Shown piece by piece: positions 14,938 through 24,194 of a stretch of DNA of 27,317 nucleotides. Position 1 is the stretch's first letter; every line of letters starts with the position of its first letter. Where the stretch lies: assembly GCA_900548455.1 (NCBI GenBank), contig URKQ01000043.1, positions 1-27,317 of the forward strand, written 5' to 3'. This DNA is from an uncultured Clostridium sp. (GTDB taxonomy: Bacteria > Bacillota > Clostridia > Clostridiales > Clostridiaceae). Made by a program: the position numbers and the translations under genes. The notes beneath the pieces are model-generated. The model was not told the origin of the DNA and did no database searches. It saw only the letters and a program-made list of their open reading frames with translations.

Positions 14938-14973
14938 AAAAAAATGGGCATGCAAAAAGCATGTCCATTTTTT
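14938..14973. terminator. Terminator hairpin after GNAT gene
   Basis: Stem ATGGGCATGC with GCATGTCCAT (14944-14968) around five A residues, flanked by A and T runs on both sides, so it can work in both directions. It pairs fully with one G-U on the plus strand and has one A-C mismatch on the minus strand. The neighbouring gene that needs it is the minus-strand GNAT gene. Confidence 0.75.
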
Positions 14974-15029
14974 ATATGTATTATTATATAATGTTAGCTA
15001 AAATAAAGTTTAATAAGTAAAAAAATATA

Positions 15030-15485
15030 TTATAAAATTTTCTCCATAGCAATAAACTCTTTTTCTCCACTTACAGTTCTACCTATAAACTCTTCAGTAA
15101 CTTCAAACCCTAAATTTGAATAAAGCTTTAATGCTCTTTCATTAAACTTAAGTACTGTTAAGCCTATTGAACTTAAATCATATTTTTCTTTTGCAAAACT
15201 TAGAAAAGAATTCATAAACTCTCTGCCGTAACCTTTACTAGTTAAACAAGGTCTCATTTGAACAGAAAAAGTGGCTTTTTCATTTAAATATACAGCACAA
15301 TTTCCAACAAGTTCATCTTTCTCATTATAAACTGAATAAACGTTTTCATCCTCAGGAAAACTTTTAATATAGTTTATCTTAGCTTGAGAATAGTCATTAT
15401 CGAAAAAAGAATATATCCCTTCATATTTCCATCCTAAAAAATCCTCAACGTCTTCTTTGGTAACCCTTCTAAAATTATAAACCAT
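15030..15485 (-). CDS. GNAT family N-acetyltransferase
   Basis: The protein has 151 residues. It begins MVYNFRRVTKEDVEDFLGW and carries motif A as MRPCLTSKGYGREFM and motif B as KFNERALKLYSNLGF. It resembles RimI/RimJ-like acetyltransferases, with unknown acceptor. The start at 15485 is supported by GGGGGG 8 bases upstream and by an extended -10 promoter (TGTTATAAT, box at 15559-15564 on this strand), whose start site would fall inside any longer reading frame. It is expressed alone: a terminator follows it, and the upstream neighbour has its own terminator. Confidence 0.88.
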   Translation of the reverse strand: MVYNFRRVTKEDVEDFLGWKYEGIYSFFDNDYSQAKINYIKSFPEDENVYSVYNEKDELVGNCAVYLNEKATFSVQMRPCLTSKGYGREFMNSFLSFAKEKYDLSSIGLTVLKFNERALKLYSNLGFEVTEEFIGRTVSGEKEFIAMEKIL

Positions 15486-15629
15486 TAATAATGCCCCCCA
15501 CCATATAAAGTCTGTACATGATTTAATCATATCCACCATAATTAAACTTCTATTTAGGATTATAACATATTTCTTATGTGATTTAATAGTATTTTCTGAT
15601 TTTTTATTCAAATTAGTGTCAAAATATCG

Positions 15630-15665
15630 TTAAAAATTAAAGAAGTAGACCTAATAACGTCTACT
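15630..15665 (-). terminator. Terminator of the diguanylate cyclase gene
   Basis: On the minus strand: a 7-bp stem AGTAGAC with GTCTACT and an 8-base loop, followed by TTCTTTAATTTTT. It begins 9 bases after the stop codon at 15674. Confidence 0.75.
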
Positions 15666-15673
15666 CCCTATGT

Positions 15674-17206
15674 TTATTTCTTAGCATTATATTGATTCTT
15701 ACCATTGTTTTTTGAATAATACAAAGCTTCATCTGCACGCTTGATAGCTTGTGAAAATTCAATGTCACTTTCTACAAACATTGATCCACCCATTGAAATT
15801 GTAACATTAAACTCTAAATCACCCAATCTAAACTTGTGGGACTTTATATTATTTAAAATATTATCCGTAAATACCTTTGCATTCTCAAAAGATAAACCAC
15901 TGCTTATAATAATAAATTCCTCTCCACCCCATCTATATAATTTATCACTACTTCTCATTGATTTCTGAGTAATTTCAACTATATCCTTTAAAACAATGTC
16001 TCCCATGTCATGACCATAAGTATCATTAATAGTCTTGAAACTATCTATATCAAACATTATTATTAATGAGGCCTTTTTACTAAGCTGAAATTTTTGGAAC
16101 TCATTTTCTAAACATTTAACACAAAATTTTCTATTATAAACTTCTGTTAAACTATCAATATCTGATTCTAAATGAATTACCTCTTCAATTTCACTCACAC
16201 TAATTTTTTGAATCTTACTTAAAACAAATATTCCTACTAAAACAACTAATATAAATATTACTCCTGCAAAAATAAGAACGTCTACAGTAACATTTCTTGT
16301 ATATTCTTGTATTGCATGACTATACCTATACATACTTGATTCAGGTGTACCCATTCCTATTATCCAATTATATTTCTCATAAAGCTTTACATAGGAGTAC
16401 TTTTTCTCTATTTTATCAGTTCCTAATGTCTTAAAATAATAAGATAAATATACTTCTCCATTTTCTTTAACACCTTCTAGTTCATCACGATAAGGATAAT
16501 TGCCCTTTATATCTTGAGTATTCGTAGATAAATACGATCCTTCTGTTTCACTTACATTTGGATTAATTAATCTTATAGCAAAATTATCTCCTCCATTGTA
16601 GTCGATTATTTCATCAATCCATATATACTCACCATTAGAATATTTTCTGCTATAAATATCATCATAAATATCTCCCTTAACAACATCATATATATAATCA
16701 TAATTAATAAATAAAATGTACCTATATGAATTTACCCCAAATTCATAAAAAACACTAGAATTTTCTTCAATCTGTTGTTTAGCACTTAAATAATTATTGA
16801 ATTTGTCTTCTTTACAGTTGCCCTTAATATACTCATATGTATTAACATCATAAACTACATAATGGATTACCACTTCTTCTGAAGCATTAACAATTTTCTT
16901 ATTCCAATCATCTATATATTTTATATCGTTGTCTACTTCTTTTAATATTTTATCAGATAAAAATTCTAGTAAAAATCTATGACGATAAATAACGTTTTCT
17001 TCAATACTTTCTATCTTTGATATAACATTATTAACTACATCATTTATATGTTCTTCTCTTGAAACCTTTGCTACCATATCTACAACTTCGTTACTATAAG
17101 AGGATAGGTTTTCTACTGTAAACACCATGGCAATAAATGATAATATAAACATTCCAAGTATAACGCGAAATACGTTTTTTGATATTTTTTTAAATTGATA
17201 TCGCAT
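15674..17206 (-). CDS. Membrane diguanylate cyclase (Cache-like sensor plus GGDEF)
   Basis: The protein has 510 residues. A first membrane helix at about 13-31 and a second at 308-330 enclose a 275-residue extracytoplasmic domain. Its end (SYVKLYEKYNWIIGMGTP) looks like a Cache sensor domain. The cytoplasmic C-terminus is a GGDEF domain with FDIDSFKTINDTYGHDMGD. The active site is intact (GGEEF, 427-431), and RSSD five residues before it is an intact product-inhibition (I) site. It should make cyclic di-GMP from two GTP in response to an outside ligand, with feedback inhibition. The start at 17206 sits 8 bases after GAAGGG; an ATG two codons earlier is only 2 bases from that site. No riboswitch or other cyclic di-GMP gene was recognised in the window. 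Confidence 0.93.
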   Translation of the reverse strand: MRYQFKKISKNVFRVILGMFILSFIAMVFTVENLSSYSNEVVDMVAKVSREEHINDVVNNVISKIESIEENVIYRHRFLLEFLSDKILKEVDNDIKYIDDWNKKIVNASEEVVIHYVVYDVNTYEYIKGNCKEDKFNNYLSAKQQIEENSSVFYEFGVNSYRYILFINYDYIYDVVKGDIYDDIYSRKYSNGEYIWIDEIIDYNGGDNFAIRLINPNVSETEGSYLSTNTQDIKGNYPYRDELEGVKENGEVYLSYYFKTLGTDKIEKKYSYVKLYEKYNWIIGMGTPESSMYRYSHAIQEYTRNVTVDVLIFAGVIFILVVLVGIFVLSKIQKISVSEIEEVIHLESDIDSLTEVYNRKFCVKCLENEFQKFQLSKKASLIIMFDIDSFKTINDTYGHDMGDIVLKDIVEITQKSMRSSDKLYRWGGEEFIIISSGLSFENAKVFTDNILNNIKSHKFRLGDLEFNVTISMGGSMFVESDIEFSQAIKRADEALYYSKNNGKNQYNAKK

Positions 17207-17295
17207 ATTCATAACCCTTCTTTAATTATTATTAATGAATAAGTTATTATCGGTTATACATATAATAAACTTTTGCTTTTTTCGAAATAATTTTA

Positions 17296-17331
17296 GTCAA
17301 ATTAAAAGCCAGAAGAAATTCTTCTGGCTAA
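17296..17331 (-). terminator. Terminator of the ABC permease gene
   Basis: Read on the minus strand, stem AGCCAGAAG with CTTCTGGCT (17307-17329) and a 5-base loop, followed by TTTTAATTT. It lies 17 bases after the permease stop codon. Confidence 0.85.
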
Positions 17332-17345
17332 TTTGTTTGGAAAGA

Positions 17346-19853
17346 TTAATCAATTTCTCTAAGCCTTTCTACAATTGAATTTTTATTCACATAATTATAA
17401 GCAATATTATTTATAACAAAAACAAATAGAATAAATATTACTATACAAATTAAGGACGGAACTATTGTAAATTTGAGAGTGAAAGATATATTCTCTCCAG
17501 CTAAAAACTTTACTACATAATAACTGCCAATACTTCCGATTGTTGTTACTATGATTGTTGTTAAAAACACATAAAATAATCCTTCAAAATTTAACATTTT
17601 TTTCTGCTGCTTGCTTGTCATTCCTATACTATTTAGCATAGCAAGTTCAACCCTTCTTGATATAAGGGATGTTATAATGGTATTTGCAAAATTTACAATC
17701 CCTATAAAGCTCAAAATAATACTTAACACCAATCCTATTATTAAATAAGTTTTCCTCATTCCCTCAAACTCTTCCATATAGGTTTGCTTGGAGGTATATT
17801 TCATATCTTTATTCACATTGCTACAAAAATTATTTAAGTAATTTTCAATCTCCATTGTTTTATCATCTTCAACATCAAAAGTTGTAAGCATAGGTGCTAA
17901 ATTTTCTATATTACTAGTAAACTCCCTAGATGGTATAAAGAAGTCAACATTTATAATATTACAAGTTCCTGTTGAAATAGGATAAGGAATATTTGCAATA
18001 GCTAAAACTTCATATTCTTTACTACTTCCATTTGGATAATCTATTGATACCTTATCACCAATTTCATAATATGGAATTTTCCCTTCCTCTTCAAAAGTTG
18101 AAGCTATAATATATTTCCCTGAGCTAAACTTTTCTTCATCTATATTCCCTTGAGTAACAATCAATTCTTGTAATATAGATTCATCTATGCCATAAAGTTT
18201 AACTTTTAAATCTTCATTTTCTATTTCATTTTTAAAAACAGCACTTTTTTTGTCATTCATTTTAAGCTCTACAATTGCTTTCTCTACACATGCTTTAATT
18301 TTTTCATCTAATGTGTATTTAAGTTCATTCATATATATATTTCCTCTAGCTTTAATACCTTCGTTAGAATACAACTCATTTAAAAATTCTTCGGATAAAG
18401 TATCTTCACCTCGATAACATTTATATACATTAAAATATGCAGAATCAGCCACCGCAAAATCTTTTGTCATGCTCTTTTTTATAAACTTGTCAAAATCAAA
18501 ACTTTTAAAGATAGAATATGTGCAATTCAATATAATAAGACCTAAGGAAAGAGATGTAACTAACAAAATAGTTTTCTTAGGATTTCTAAAAATATTTTGA
18601 GCTGCCATATTTAAAATACTAACTTTATTATTTCTTCTACAATGGTTTTTTCTAAAGCTTCTACTATCAGTTCTTTTAATTGCTTCTATAGGGCTTACCT
18701 TTCCTGCAAGCTTTGAAGGCTTATTTATACTTATAATAACAGTTATAATTGCAAAAATTGATGATCCAATATAAACTAATGGACTTGTAGCCTTAGAGAT
18801 TACATTTACATTAAAGGAAGTTAGCGCTATTGGTGTTAATACTTTTCCTATTATAATTCCTAATATAAGTCCTATAGGAATTCCTATTGCGCAAAGTATT
18901 AAAGACTGTTTCTTAATCATACTTTTAATCTGCTTATACGTCATTCCAACAGCCTTTAAAAGTCCATAAAATTGTACATCTTTTGTTATTGATATATAGA
19001 ATATATTAGATATGATTAAGTAACCAGATATGCCAATTACTATCATTAGACTAACCATAGCTATTATAGATGATAAGCTAGTATCCTCAAATGTCCCCTT
19101 ATATGCCCAATTGATTCCATACTCTACTTCATCTTCATCAAGTCCTGATTCCTTTACTACTTCTTTAACCTTATCTTCTATAAAGTATTTAGTATTAAAC
19201 TGAACATCTGCATTAATAGTTCCAATAGTTTTATCTTCCTTATAGTTTTTAATTTTTTCACTACCATAGTTAGGTGATACCCAAATTTCACTTGCAGGAA
19301 TAACAATATCCCCTTTCCAATATCCAACAAGTGTAAATGTATCTTTCACTTTTTTATCTCCAACGGAATACTCCAAATCTACTTTTTCTCCTAACTTACA
19401 AGGAATCCCAAGCTTTTCTAATACAATTGAATCCAGTGCAATTTCATTGTTTTCCAATGGCATCCTTCCTGATGCTGGAAAGGCAAACATACTCTTAGCT
19501 TGCCATTCATCTGATGTATATCTAATTTCCGTAGGTCTTTTATCTAGTTCTTTATTTTCAGCAAAACCTATTACCACAGAATATCCAATTTGTTCAATCA
19601 ACTTACTACTTCGAATTTTCGCATATTGTTCTGAATCTAAATATTTAAAAGTAGCATGTGCACTAGTCCCTGCTTGTCTCATTGTACTTTGTTGAATTGA
19701 GTTTATGAAATTCTCTCCAATTGTAAAAAGACTAGTGAATAAAATCGTTGTCAGTGTTATGGCAACTACTACAAAAATATTTCTTAATTTATTTGCTTTA
19801 AAAGAATTTATTACAATCTCATTTATCACATGCTTATTGTCCACCTTAAGCAT
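17346..19853 (-). CDS. FtsX-type ABC transporter permease, 835 residues
   Basis: The predicted topology is 2 x 4 membrane helices. The first half has a helix at 24-45, a large outside domain (46-260), then helices near 262-285, 318-340 and 357-377. The second half repeats this with a helix at 428-448, an outside domain (449-700), and helices near 703-727, 757-781 and 798-818. Both halves end in an FtsX/MacB-type membrane domain, with VGMTYKQIK and IGMTSKQQK as the matching cytoplasmic loops. Such permeases move lipoproteins, peptides or antibiotics out of the membrane, or transmit force, rather than forming a channel. The start ATG overlaps the ATPase stop by 8 bases, so the two are translationally coupled. 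Confidence 0.9.
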   Translation of the reverse strand: MLKVDNKHVINEIVINSFKANKLRNIFVVVAITLTTILFTSLFTIGENFINSIQQSTMRQAGTSAHATFKYLDSEQYAKIRSSKLIEQIGYSVVIGFAENKELDKRPTEIRYTSDEWQAKSMFAFPASGRMPLENNEIALDSIVLEKLGIPCKLGEKVDLEYSVGDKKVKDTFTLVGYWKGDIVIPASEIWVSPNYGSEKIKNYKEDKTIGTINADVQFNTKYFIEDKVKEVVKESGLDEDEVEYGINWAYKGTFEDTSLSSIIAMVSLMIVIGISGYLIISNIFYISITKDVQFYGLLKAVGMTYKQIKSMIKKQSLILCAIGIPIGLILGIIIGKVLTPIALTSFNVNVISKATSPLVYIGSSIFAIITVIISINKPSKLAGKVSPIEAIKRTDSRSFRKNHCRRNNKVSILNMAAQNIFRNPKKTILLVTSLSLGLIILNCTYSIFKSFDFDKFIKKSMTKDFAVADSAYFNVYKCYRGEDTLSEEFLNELYSNEGIKARGNIYMNELKYTLDEKIKACVEKAIVELKMNDKKSAVFKNEIENEDLKVKLYGIDESILQELIVTQGNIDEEKFSSGKYIIASTFEEEGKIPYYEIGDKVSIDYPNGSSKEYEVLAIANIPYPISTGTCNIINVDFFIPSREFTSNIENLAPMLTTFDVEDDKTMEIENYLNNFCSNVNKDMKYTSKQTYMEEFEGMRKTYLIIGLVLSIILSFIGIVNFANTIITSLISRRVELAMLNSIGMTSKQQKKMLNFEGLFYVFLTTIIVTTIGSIGSYYVVKFLAGENISFTLKFTIVPSLICIVIFILFVFVINNIAYNYVNKNSIVERLREID

Positions 19854-20523
19854 CTAGATCACCTACAATCTTCCCGTCTTCAATCCTAATAATTCTATCT
19901 GCCATTTGAGCTGTAGCCTCATTATGAGTGATCATAACTATAGTCTGATTAAATTTTTCACTGGTTACTTTTAAAAGTCCCATTACATCTAAACTTGTTT
20001 TACTATCTAAATTTCCTGTTGGTTCATCAGCTAAAATAATTGCCGGCTTTGTAGCTAATGCTCTTGCTATTGCAACTCTTTGCTGTTGTCCTCCTGACAA
20101 GCTATTAGGTAAATTATTAAGCTTCTCCTTTAACCCTAGAATTCTAATTACGCTGCTTACATATTCTTCATCTACTTTATTACCATCAAGTTGTATGGGT
20201 AAAACAATATTTTGATAAACGCTTAATACTGGTACCAAATTGTAGTTTTGAAAAACAAAGCCGATTTTTCTACGTCTAAAAATAGTAAGTTCATCGTCAT
20301 TAAGTGTAAAAATATCTTTTCCATCCACACTAACGTTGCCCCCTGTAGGTCTATCAAGACCACCTAGCATATGTAAAAGCGTAGACTTACCGCTTCCAGA
20401 TGTACCAACTATAGCTAAAAATTCACCATTTCTAACACTTAGATTTATTCCATCTAAAGCTTTAACTGTATTTTCTCCTTTACCATAATACTTTTTTAAA
20501 TTTTTTGTTTTTAAAATGCACAT
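19846..20523 (-). CDS. ABC transporter ATP-binding protein (MacB/LolD type)
   Basis: The protein has 225 residues. It has Walker A GTSGSGKST (40-48), Q-loop Gln92 in FVFQNYN, signature LSGGQ (142-146), Walker B ending in ILADE (163-167) with Glu167, and switch His200. All catalytic residues are present. DEPTGNLDSKT is typical of the MacB/LolD/FtsE group that pairs with FtsX permeases, here the overlapping downstream gene. The start at 20523 follows GGGAGG by 7 bases; the frame extends to a GTG at 20538 that lies in the ribosome binding region. A terminator separates it from the upstream sensor kinase gene, so it probably has its own promoter in 20524-20570. Confidence 0.95.
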   Translation of the reverse strand: MCILKTKNLKKYYGKGENTVKALDGINLSVRNGEFLAIVGTSGSGKSTLLHMLGGLDRPTGGNVSVDGKDIFTLNDDELTIFRRRKIGFVFQNYNLVPVLSVYQNIVLPIQLDGNKVDEEYVSSVIRILGLKEKLNNLPNSLSGGQQQRVAIARALATKPAIILADEPTGNLDSKTSLDVMGLLKVTSEKFNQTIVMITHNEATAQMADRIIRIEDGKIVGDLDA

Positions 20524-20564
20524 ATATATTCCTCCCACTCTAAACCCTATACATTCATAGATAT

Positions 20565-20604
20565 TAAAAAAGTTTATACATAGCTATCTGCCTATGTATA
20601 AACT
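20565..20604 (-). terminator. Terminator between sensor kinase and ABC ATPase genes
   Basis: On the minus strand: a 13-bp perfect stem (AGTTTATACATAG with its complement) and an 8-base loop, followed by TTTTTT. It isolates the kinase/regulator unit from the ATPase/permease unit, or acts as an attenuator between them. Confidence 0.88.
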
Positions 20605-20666
20605 ATATCAAAACAATCTTTCTATATTCTTTCTAAAATATAACAACATTGAAAGATTTTACATTG

Positions 20667-21581
20667 CTAGTTAGGAAGATATACAGCAAAGGTGGATCCT
20701 TCATTTATTTTAGAAGCTACCTTAACATATCCACCTTCTTTTTTTAAAATTTCTCTTGTTAAATATAATCCAATTCCAACACCACTATATTGTGAAACAG
20801 TTTTACCTCTGTAAAATCTGGTAAATATCCTACTATAATCTTCTTCAGATATACCTATCCCATCATCTGTTATCTCAATACAAGAAAAAAGTTCATACCT
20901 TTTTATTCTAATATTTATACTTCCACCCATAGGCGTATATTTTATAGCATTATCCAATATATTAAGCAAAGCTTCACTTGTCCATTTCATGTCGAAGTTA
21001 GCCACACAGTCAATGAAGTCAACTTTAAGTTTAATATCTTTTTTATTAATTTCTAACTTAAACTGTGGTAAAAGTTTTTCAATTAATTCTTTTATAGAGT
21101 TTTTAGATGGGTTAACAGAAACTATTCCTGTCTCCAATCTAGATGTTGTAATTAAGGATGATATAAGAAAATTTAATTTTTCACTTTGCTGAGCTATATT
21201 GTCTATCATATAAATAGTTTCAGAAGATAAATTCTCCTGTTCTTTTAAAAGTTCTGAATAAAGTAAAATATTAGATATAGGTGTTTTTGTCTGATGAGAA
21301 ATATCCGAAATTAAAGCTTTTATTTTATCCTTCTCTTCATTAATACTTGTATTAATTGAACTATTTGCTTTAAGATATCGAAAAAGCTTTGATTCAATAG
21401 CTGATACTTGAGATTCATCAAAAGTTGTTTCTTCAAAATAACCATTTATGGCAGAATCAATCATGTTGCTTACATTATTTAAAGTTCTCTTCATTTTCTT
21501 TTTATATATAACTATAGAAAAAATACAACACATCAAAGAAATCCCAACTATAATTAAGCAAATTACTTCAAAATTATTCAT
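20667..21581 (-). CDS. Sensor histidine kinase without an extracellular sensor domain
   Basis: The protein has 304 residues. It has one hydrophobic N-terminal segment (5-26), then directly a cytoplasmic linker. The dimerisation domain carries the phosphorylated His96 in DISHQTKTPISN. The ATPase domain has the N-box (NILDNAIKYTP, 207-217), G1 (TDDGIGI) and G2 (GVGIGLYL). With almost nothing outside the membrane it cannot read an extracellular ligand by itself. In Firmicutes, small kinases like this are typically controlled by a partner ABC transporter, and the FtsX-type transporter next door is the obvious candidate. The ATG immediately follows the response regulator stop, so the two are coupled. 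Confidence 0.93.
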   Translation of the reverse strand: MNNFEVICLIIVGISLMCCIFSIVIYKKKMKRTLNNVSNMIDSAINGYFEETTFDESQVSAIESKLFRYLKANSSINTSINEEKDKIKALISDISHQTKTPISNILLYSELLKEQENLSSETIYMIDNIAQQSEKLNFLISSLITTSRLETGIVSVNPSKNSIKELIEKLLPQFKLEINKKDIKLKVDFIDCVANFDMKWTSEALLNILDNAIKYTPMGGSINIRIKRYELFSCIEITDDGIGISEEDYSRIFTRFYRGKTVSQYSGVGIGLYLTREILKKEGGYVKVASKINEGSTFAVYLPN

Positions 21582-22259
21582 TTACTTTACCACCCAACTA
21601 TAACCAATTCCATAAATTGTTTTAATATATTTAGGCTTTGAACTATTATCTTCCAGCTTATCCCTAAGTCTTTTCACAGTTACTGAAAGAGCATTTTCAT
21701 CAACAAAATCACAACCATCTGCCCATATTTTATCTATAAGTTGTTCTCTTGCTAATACATTTCCTTTGTTTTCAATAAGAATCTTTAAAAGTTTTTGCTC
21801 TGTTTTACTTAATTCTATAAAAATATTTCCTTTTTTATATTCCATAGATTCAAAATCAAATTGGAAATCATCTATTACAATTGTTTTCCCAGAAAAATTA
21901 CTATTTCGTAACTGTGCCTTTACTCTTGCCCTTAGAATCATAAGACTAAATGGTTTTGTAACATAATCATTAGCTCCTAATTCTAACCCCGTTACAATAT
22001 CACTTTCAGTATCATTCGCTGAAAGCATAATTATTGGGACTTGCGATTGCTTTCTAACCTTAGATAATAAATCAAGACCATTTCCATCGGGTAGATTTAT
22101 ATCTAAGATAATTAAATCCATTTCATAATTATTAATTATCTTAATGGCACCATTTAAAGTATCTGCTATAAAAATATCATAATCCTTACATTTTAAAGCC
22201 AACGATATTCCTTTACTTAAAGCAATGTCGTCCTCTACAATCAATACTTTATATTTCAT
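21582..22259 (-). CDS. OmpR/PhoB-family response regulator
   Basis: The protein has 225 residues. The receiver domain has the acidic pocket Glu9, Asp10 and Asp11, phosphoacceptor Asp53 in ILDINLPDG, Ser80 in MLSAND (the conserved Thr/Ser position) and Lys102 in VTKPF. The C-terminal winged-helix DNA-binding domain ends with LRDKLEDNSSKPKYIKTIYGIGYSW, cut here by the usual wing. It is phosphorylated by the downstream kinase and probably controls the ABC ATPase/permease unit. AGGAGAG precedes the ATG. The exporter gene upstream ends 42 bases before it with no visible terminator, so read-through from the MarR/exporter unit is likely. Confidence 0.94.
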   Translation of the reverse strand: MKYKVLIVEDDIALSKGISLALKCKDYDIFIADTLNGAIKIINNYEMDLIILDINLPDGNGLDLLSKVRKQSQVPIIMLSANDTESDIVTGLELGANDYVTKPFSLMILRARVKAQLRNSNFSGKTIVIDDFQFDFESMEYKKGNIFIELSKTEQKLLKILIENKGNVLAREQLIDKIWADGCDFVDENALSVTVKRLRDKLEDNSSKPKYIKTIYGIGYSWVVK

Positions 22260-22301
22260 TTATTCTCTCTCCTAATAAAAATTGTCTCTGTATGAATGCT
22301 A

Positions 22302-24194
22302 CTAAATTACATAAGGCACACTATCACAGGATTCCACCATGTTATTATAAAGTGTAGAATACCTTCCACACTGTGATATCAGTTCATCATGATTACCTCT
22401 TTCAATTATCTTACCTTTTTCTAATACCATAATTGCATCAGCATTTCTAACTGTGGAAAGTCGATGAGCAATTACAAATGTAGTTCTATTAGCCATTAGC
22501 CTACTTAATGCCTCTTCTATATGTCTTTCAGTTCTTGTGTCAACAGAACTAGTAGCTTCATCTAAAATTAATATAGGGGCCTTAGATATTGCTGCTCTTG
22601 CAATATTTAGTAGTTGTCTCTGTCCTTGACTTAAATTTGCTCCATCTCCTTCTAAAACTGTATCGTAACCATTTTCTAACCTTATTATAAAAGAATGAGC
22701 ATTGGCAGTCTTAGCAGCATTAATTACTTCTTCATCTGTGGCATCTAATCGTCCATACCTAATATTTTCTCTTACTGTACCTGTAAATAAATGTGTATCT
22801 TGAAGCACCATAGCTATATTACTGCGAAGAATACTTCGTTTTATTTTATAAATATCCACACCATCTATTGTAATTTTACCTCTATTAATATCATAAAAGC
22901 GATTTAATAAATTTGTAATTGTAGTCTTTCCTGCTCCCGTAGATCCAACAAAAGCAATTTTTTGGCCTGGCTTTGCATAAAGAGAAATATCCCGCAAAAT
23001 TTCCTTATCCTCGTTATATCCAAAAGTTACATTGTTTAAAACTATATTTCCCTTAATGGGACTTATAGCTAAATCACCTTCTTTATCTGCAGTTTCTGCT
23101 TCTTCATCCATAACTTTAAATACTCTTTCAGCCCCGGCTAATGCAGAAAAAATAGTATTCATCTGCATTGACAACTCATTAATTGGTCTACTAAATTGTC
23201 TAGAATAATTAACAAAAACAGTAAAACCTCCTATATCAAATCCTCTTAACACACAAAGTATGCCACCTATACAAGCAGATAAAACATAATTAAGTTGCCC
23301 TAAATTTCCCACTACTGGGCCCATTACTCCACCAAAGAATTGAGCAAATATAAGTTTATCTTTTAATTCATTATTCAAATATTCAAACTCTTCTTTAGCT
23401 GCTTCTTCGTGCGTAAATACCTTTACTACCTTTTCTCCTGTAATTATTTCCTCTATATATCCATTTAAAGTTCCTAATGCAGCTTGCTGTTTTTGATAAT
23501 ACACTCTACTTTTCTTTGTAATAAGTTGACCGATTTTTATCATTAAGGGAACCATAATTATTGTTATTAAAGCTAGATAAAAATTTGTATAAACCATAAG
23601 TAGAGATGTTCCTATAACTGTAATTAATCCAGATATAATTTGAATTAAAGTATTTGTAAGCATCTCTCCAACTGCATCAACATCATTAGTAAAGCGACTC
23701 ATTAAATCTCCATGATTATTAGTATCAAAAAATCTTAAAGGTAGCTTTTGAATTTTAAAGAACAACTCTGTTCTTATTCTCTTTAACGCTCGCTGTGCTA
23801 CTTCCAGCATAACTCTAACCTGTAGATATTGCGCAATAAGTGCAACTCCATAAAGAATAATCATAATTATAACCTTTTTAACTAACATTGAAACTGTAGC
23901 ATTTTCACCTATTAGTCCATTTACTATGGGACGTAGCATATAAGATGATGTTAAAGTAAAAATTGTATTTGTAATAACACATATTAAAACAAAAATAACC
24001 TTTCCTTTGTCTTCACTTAAATATGAAAAAAGTCTTTTTAAAGTTCCCCTCATATCCTTTGGTTTAACTTTTTTACGTCCTCTATCCATACCACCAAACT
24101 TAGGACCTATCATAGGTCTTTTGTTTGTAGGTGTTAAACCATCCTCTTGCCCTTTATATTTTTTCTTTAATCTTTCAGCACGAACTTCATCCAT
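22302..24194 (-). CDS. ABC exporter half-transporter, catalytically complete partner
   Basis: The protein has 630 residues, with an N-terminal basic extension of about 50 residues (GGMDRGRKKVKPKD) before the six-helix exporter domain (about 60-345). The nucleotide domain has Walker A GSTGAGKTT (417-425), signature LSQGQ (521-525), Walker B ILILD with catalytic Glu546, and switch His577 in IAHRLSTV. The signature deviates from LSGGQ. The gene overlaps the previous exporter gene by one base (TAATG), indicating translational coupling and a heterodimer. Family members such as LmrCD, BmrCD and TM287/288 export drugs or lipids. The long basic N-terminus is a common feature of the larger subunit in such pairs. 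Confidence 0.94.
   Translation of the reverse strand: MDEVRAERLKKKYKGQEDGLTPTNKRPMIGPKFGGMDRGRKKVKPKDMRGTLKRLFSYLSEDKGKVIFVLICVITNTIFTLTSSYMLRPIVNGLIGENATVSMLVKKVIIMIILYGVALIAQYLQVRVMLEVAQRALKRIRTELFFKIQKLPLRFFDTNNHGDLMSRFTNDVDAVGEMLTNTLIQIISGLITVIGTSLLMVYTNFYLALITIIMVPLMIKIGQLITKKSRVYYQKQQAALGTLNGYIEEIITGEKVVKVFTHEEAAKEEFEYLNNELKDKLIFAQFFGGVMGPVVGNLGQLNYVLSACIGGILCVLRGFDIGGFTVFVNYSRQFSRPINELSMQMNTIFSALAGAERVFKVMDEEAETADKEGDLAISPIKGNIVLNNVTFGYNEDKEILRDISLYAKPGQKIAFVGSTGAGKTTITNLLNRFYDINRGKITIDGVDIYKIKRSILRSNIAMVLQDTHLFTGTVRENIRYGRLDATDEEVINAAKTANAHSFIIRLENGYDTVLEGDGANLSQGQRQLLNIARAAISKAPILILDEATSSVDTRTERHIEEALSRLMANRTTFVIAHRLSTVRNADAIMVLEKGKIIERGNHDELISQCGRYSTLYNNMVESCDSVPYVI

Noticed and set aside
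15486..15611. 42-codon N-terminal extension of the GNAT protein
   Set aside because: The extended -10 promoter lies within it, and a GGGGGG ribosome binding site directly precedes the ATG at 15485.
20614..20658. Inverted repeat AATCTTTC / GAAAGATT downstream of the kinase gene
   Set aside because: Eight base pairs with a 28-base loop and no T run; a much better terminator follows at 20565-20604.
17346..22259. Calling the transporter and two-component system a BceRS-BceAB module
   Set aside because: The permease has two outside domains and about eight helices, not the ten-helix single-loop Bce layout, so only a functional parallel is claimed.
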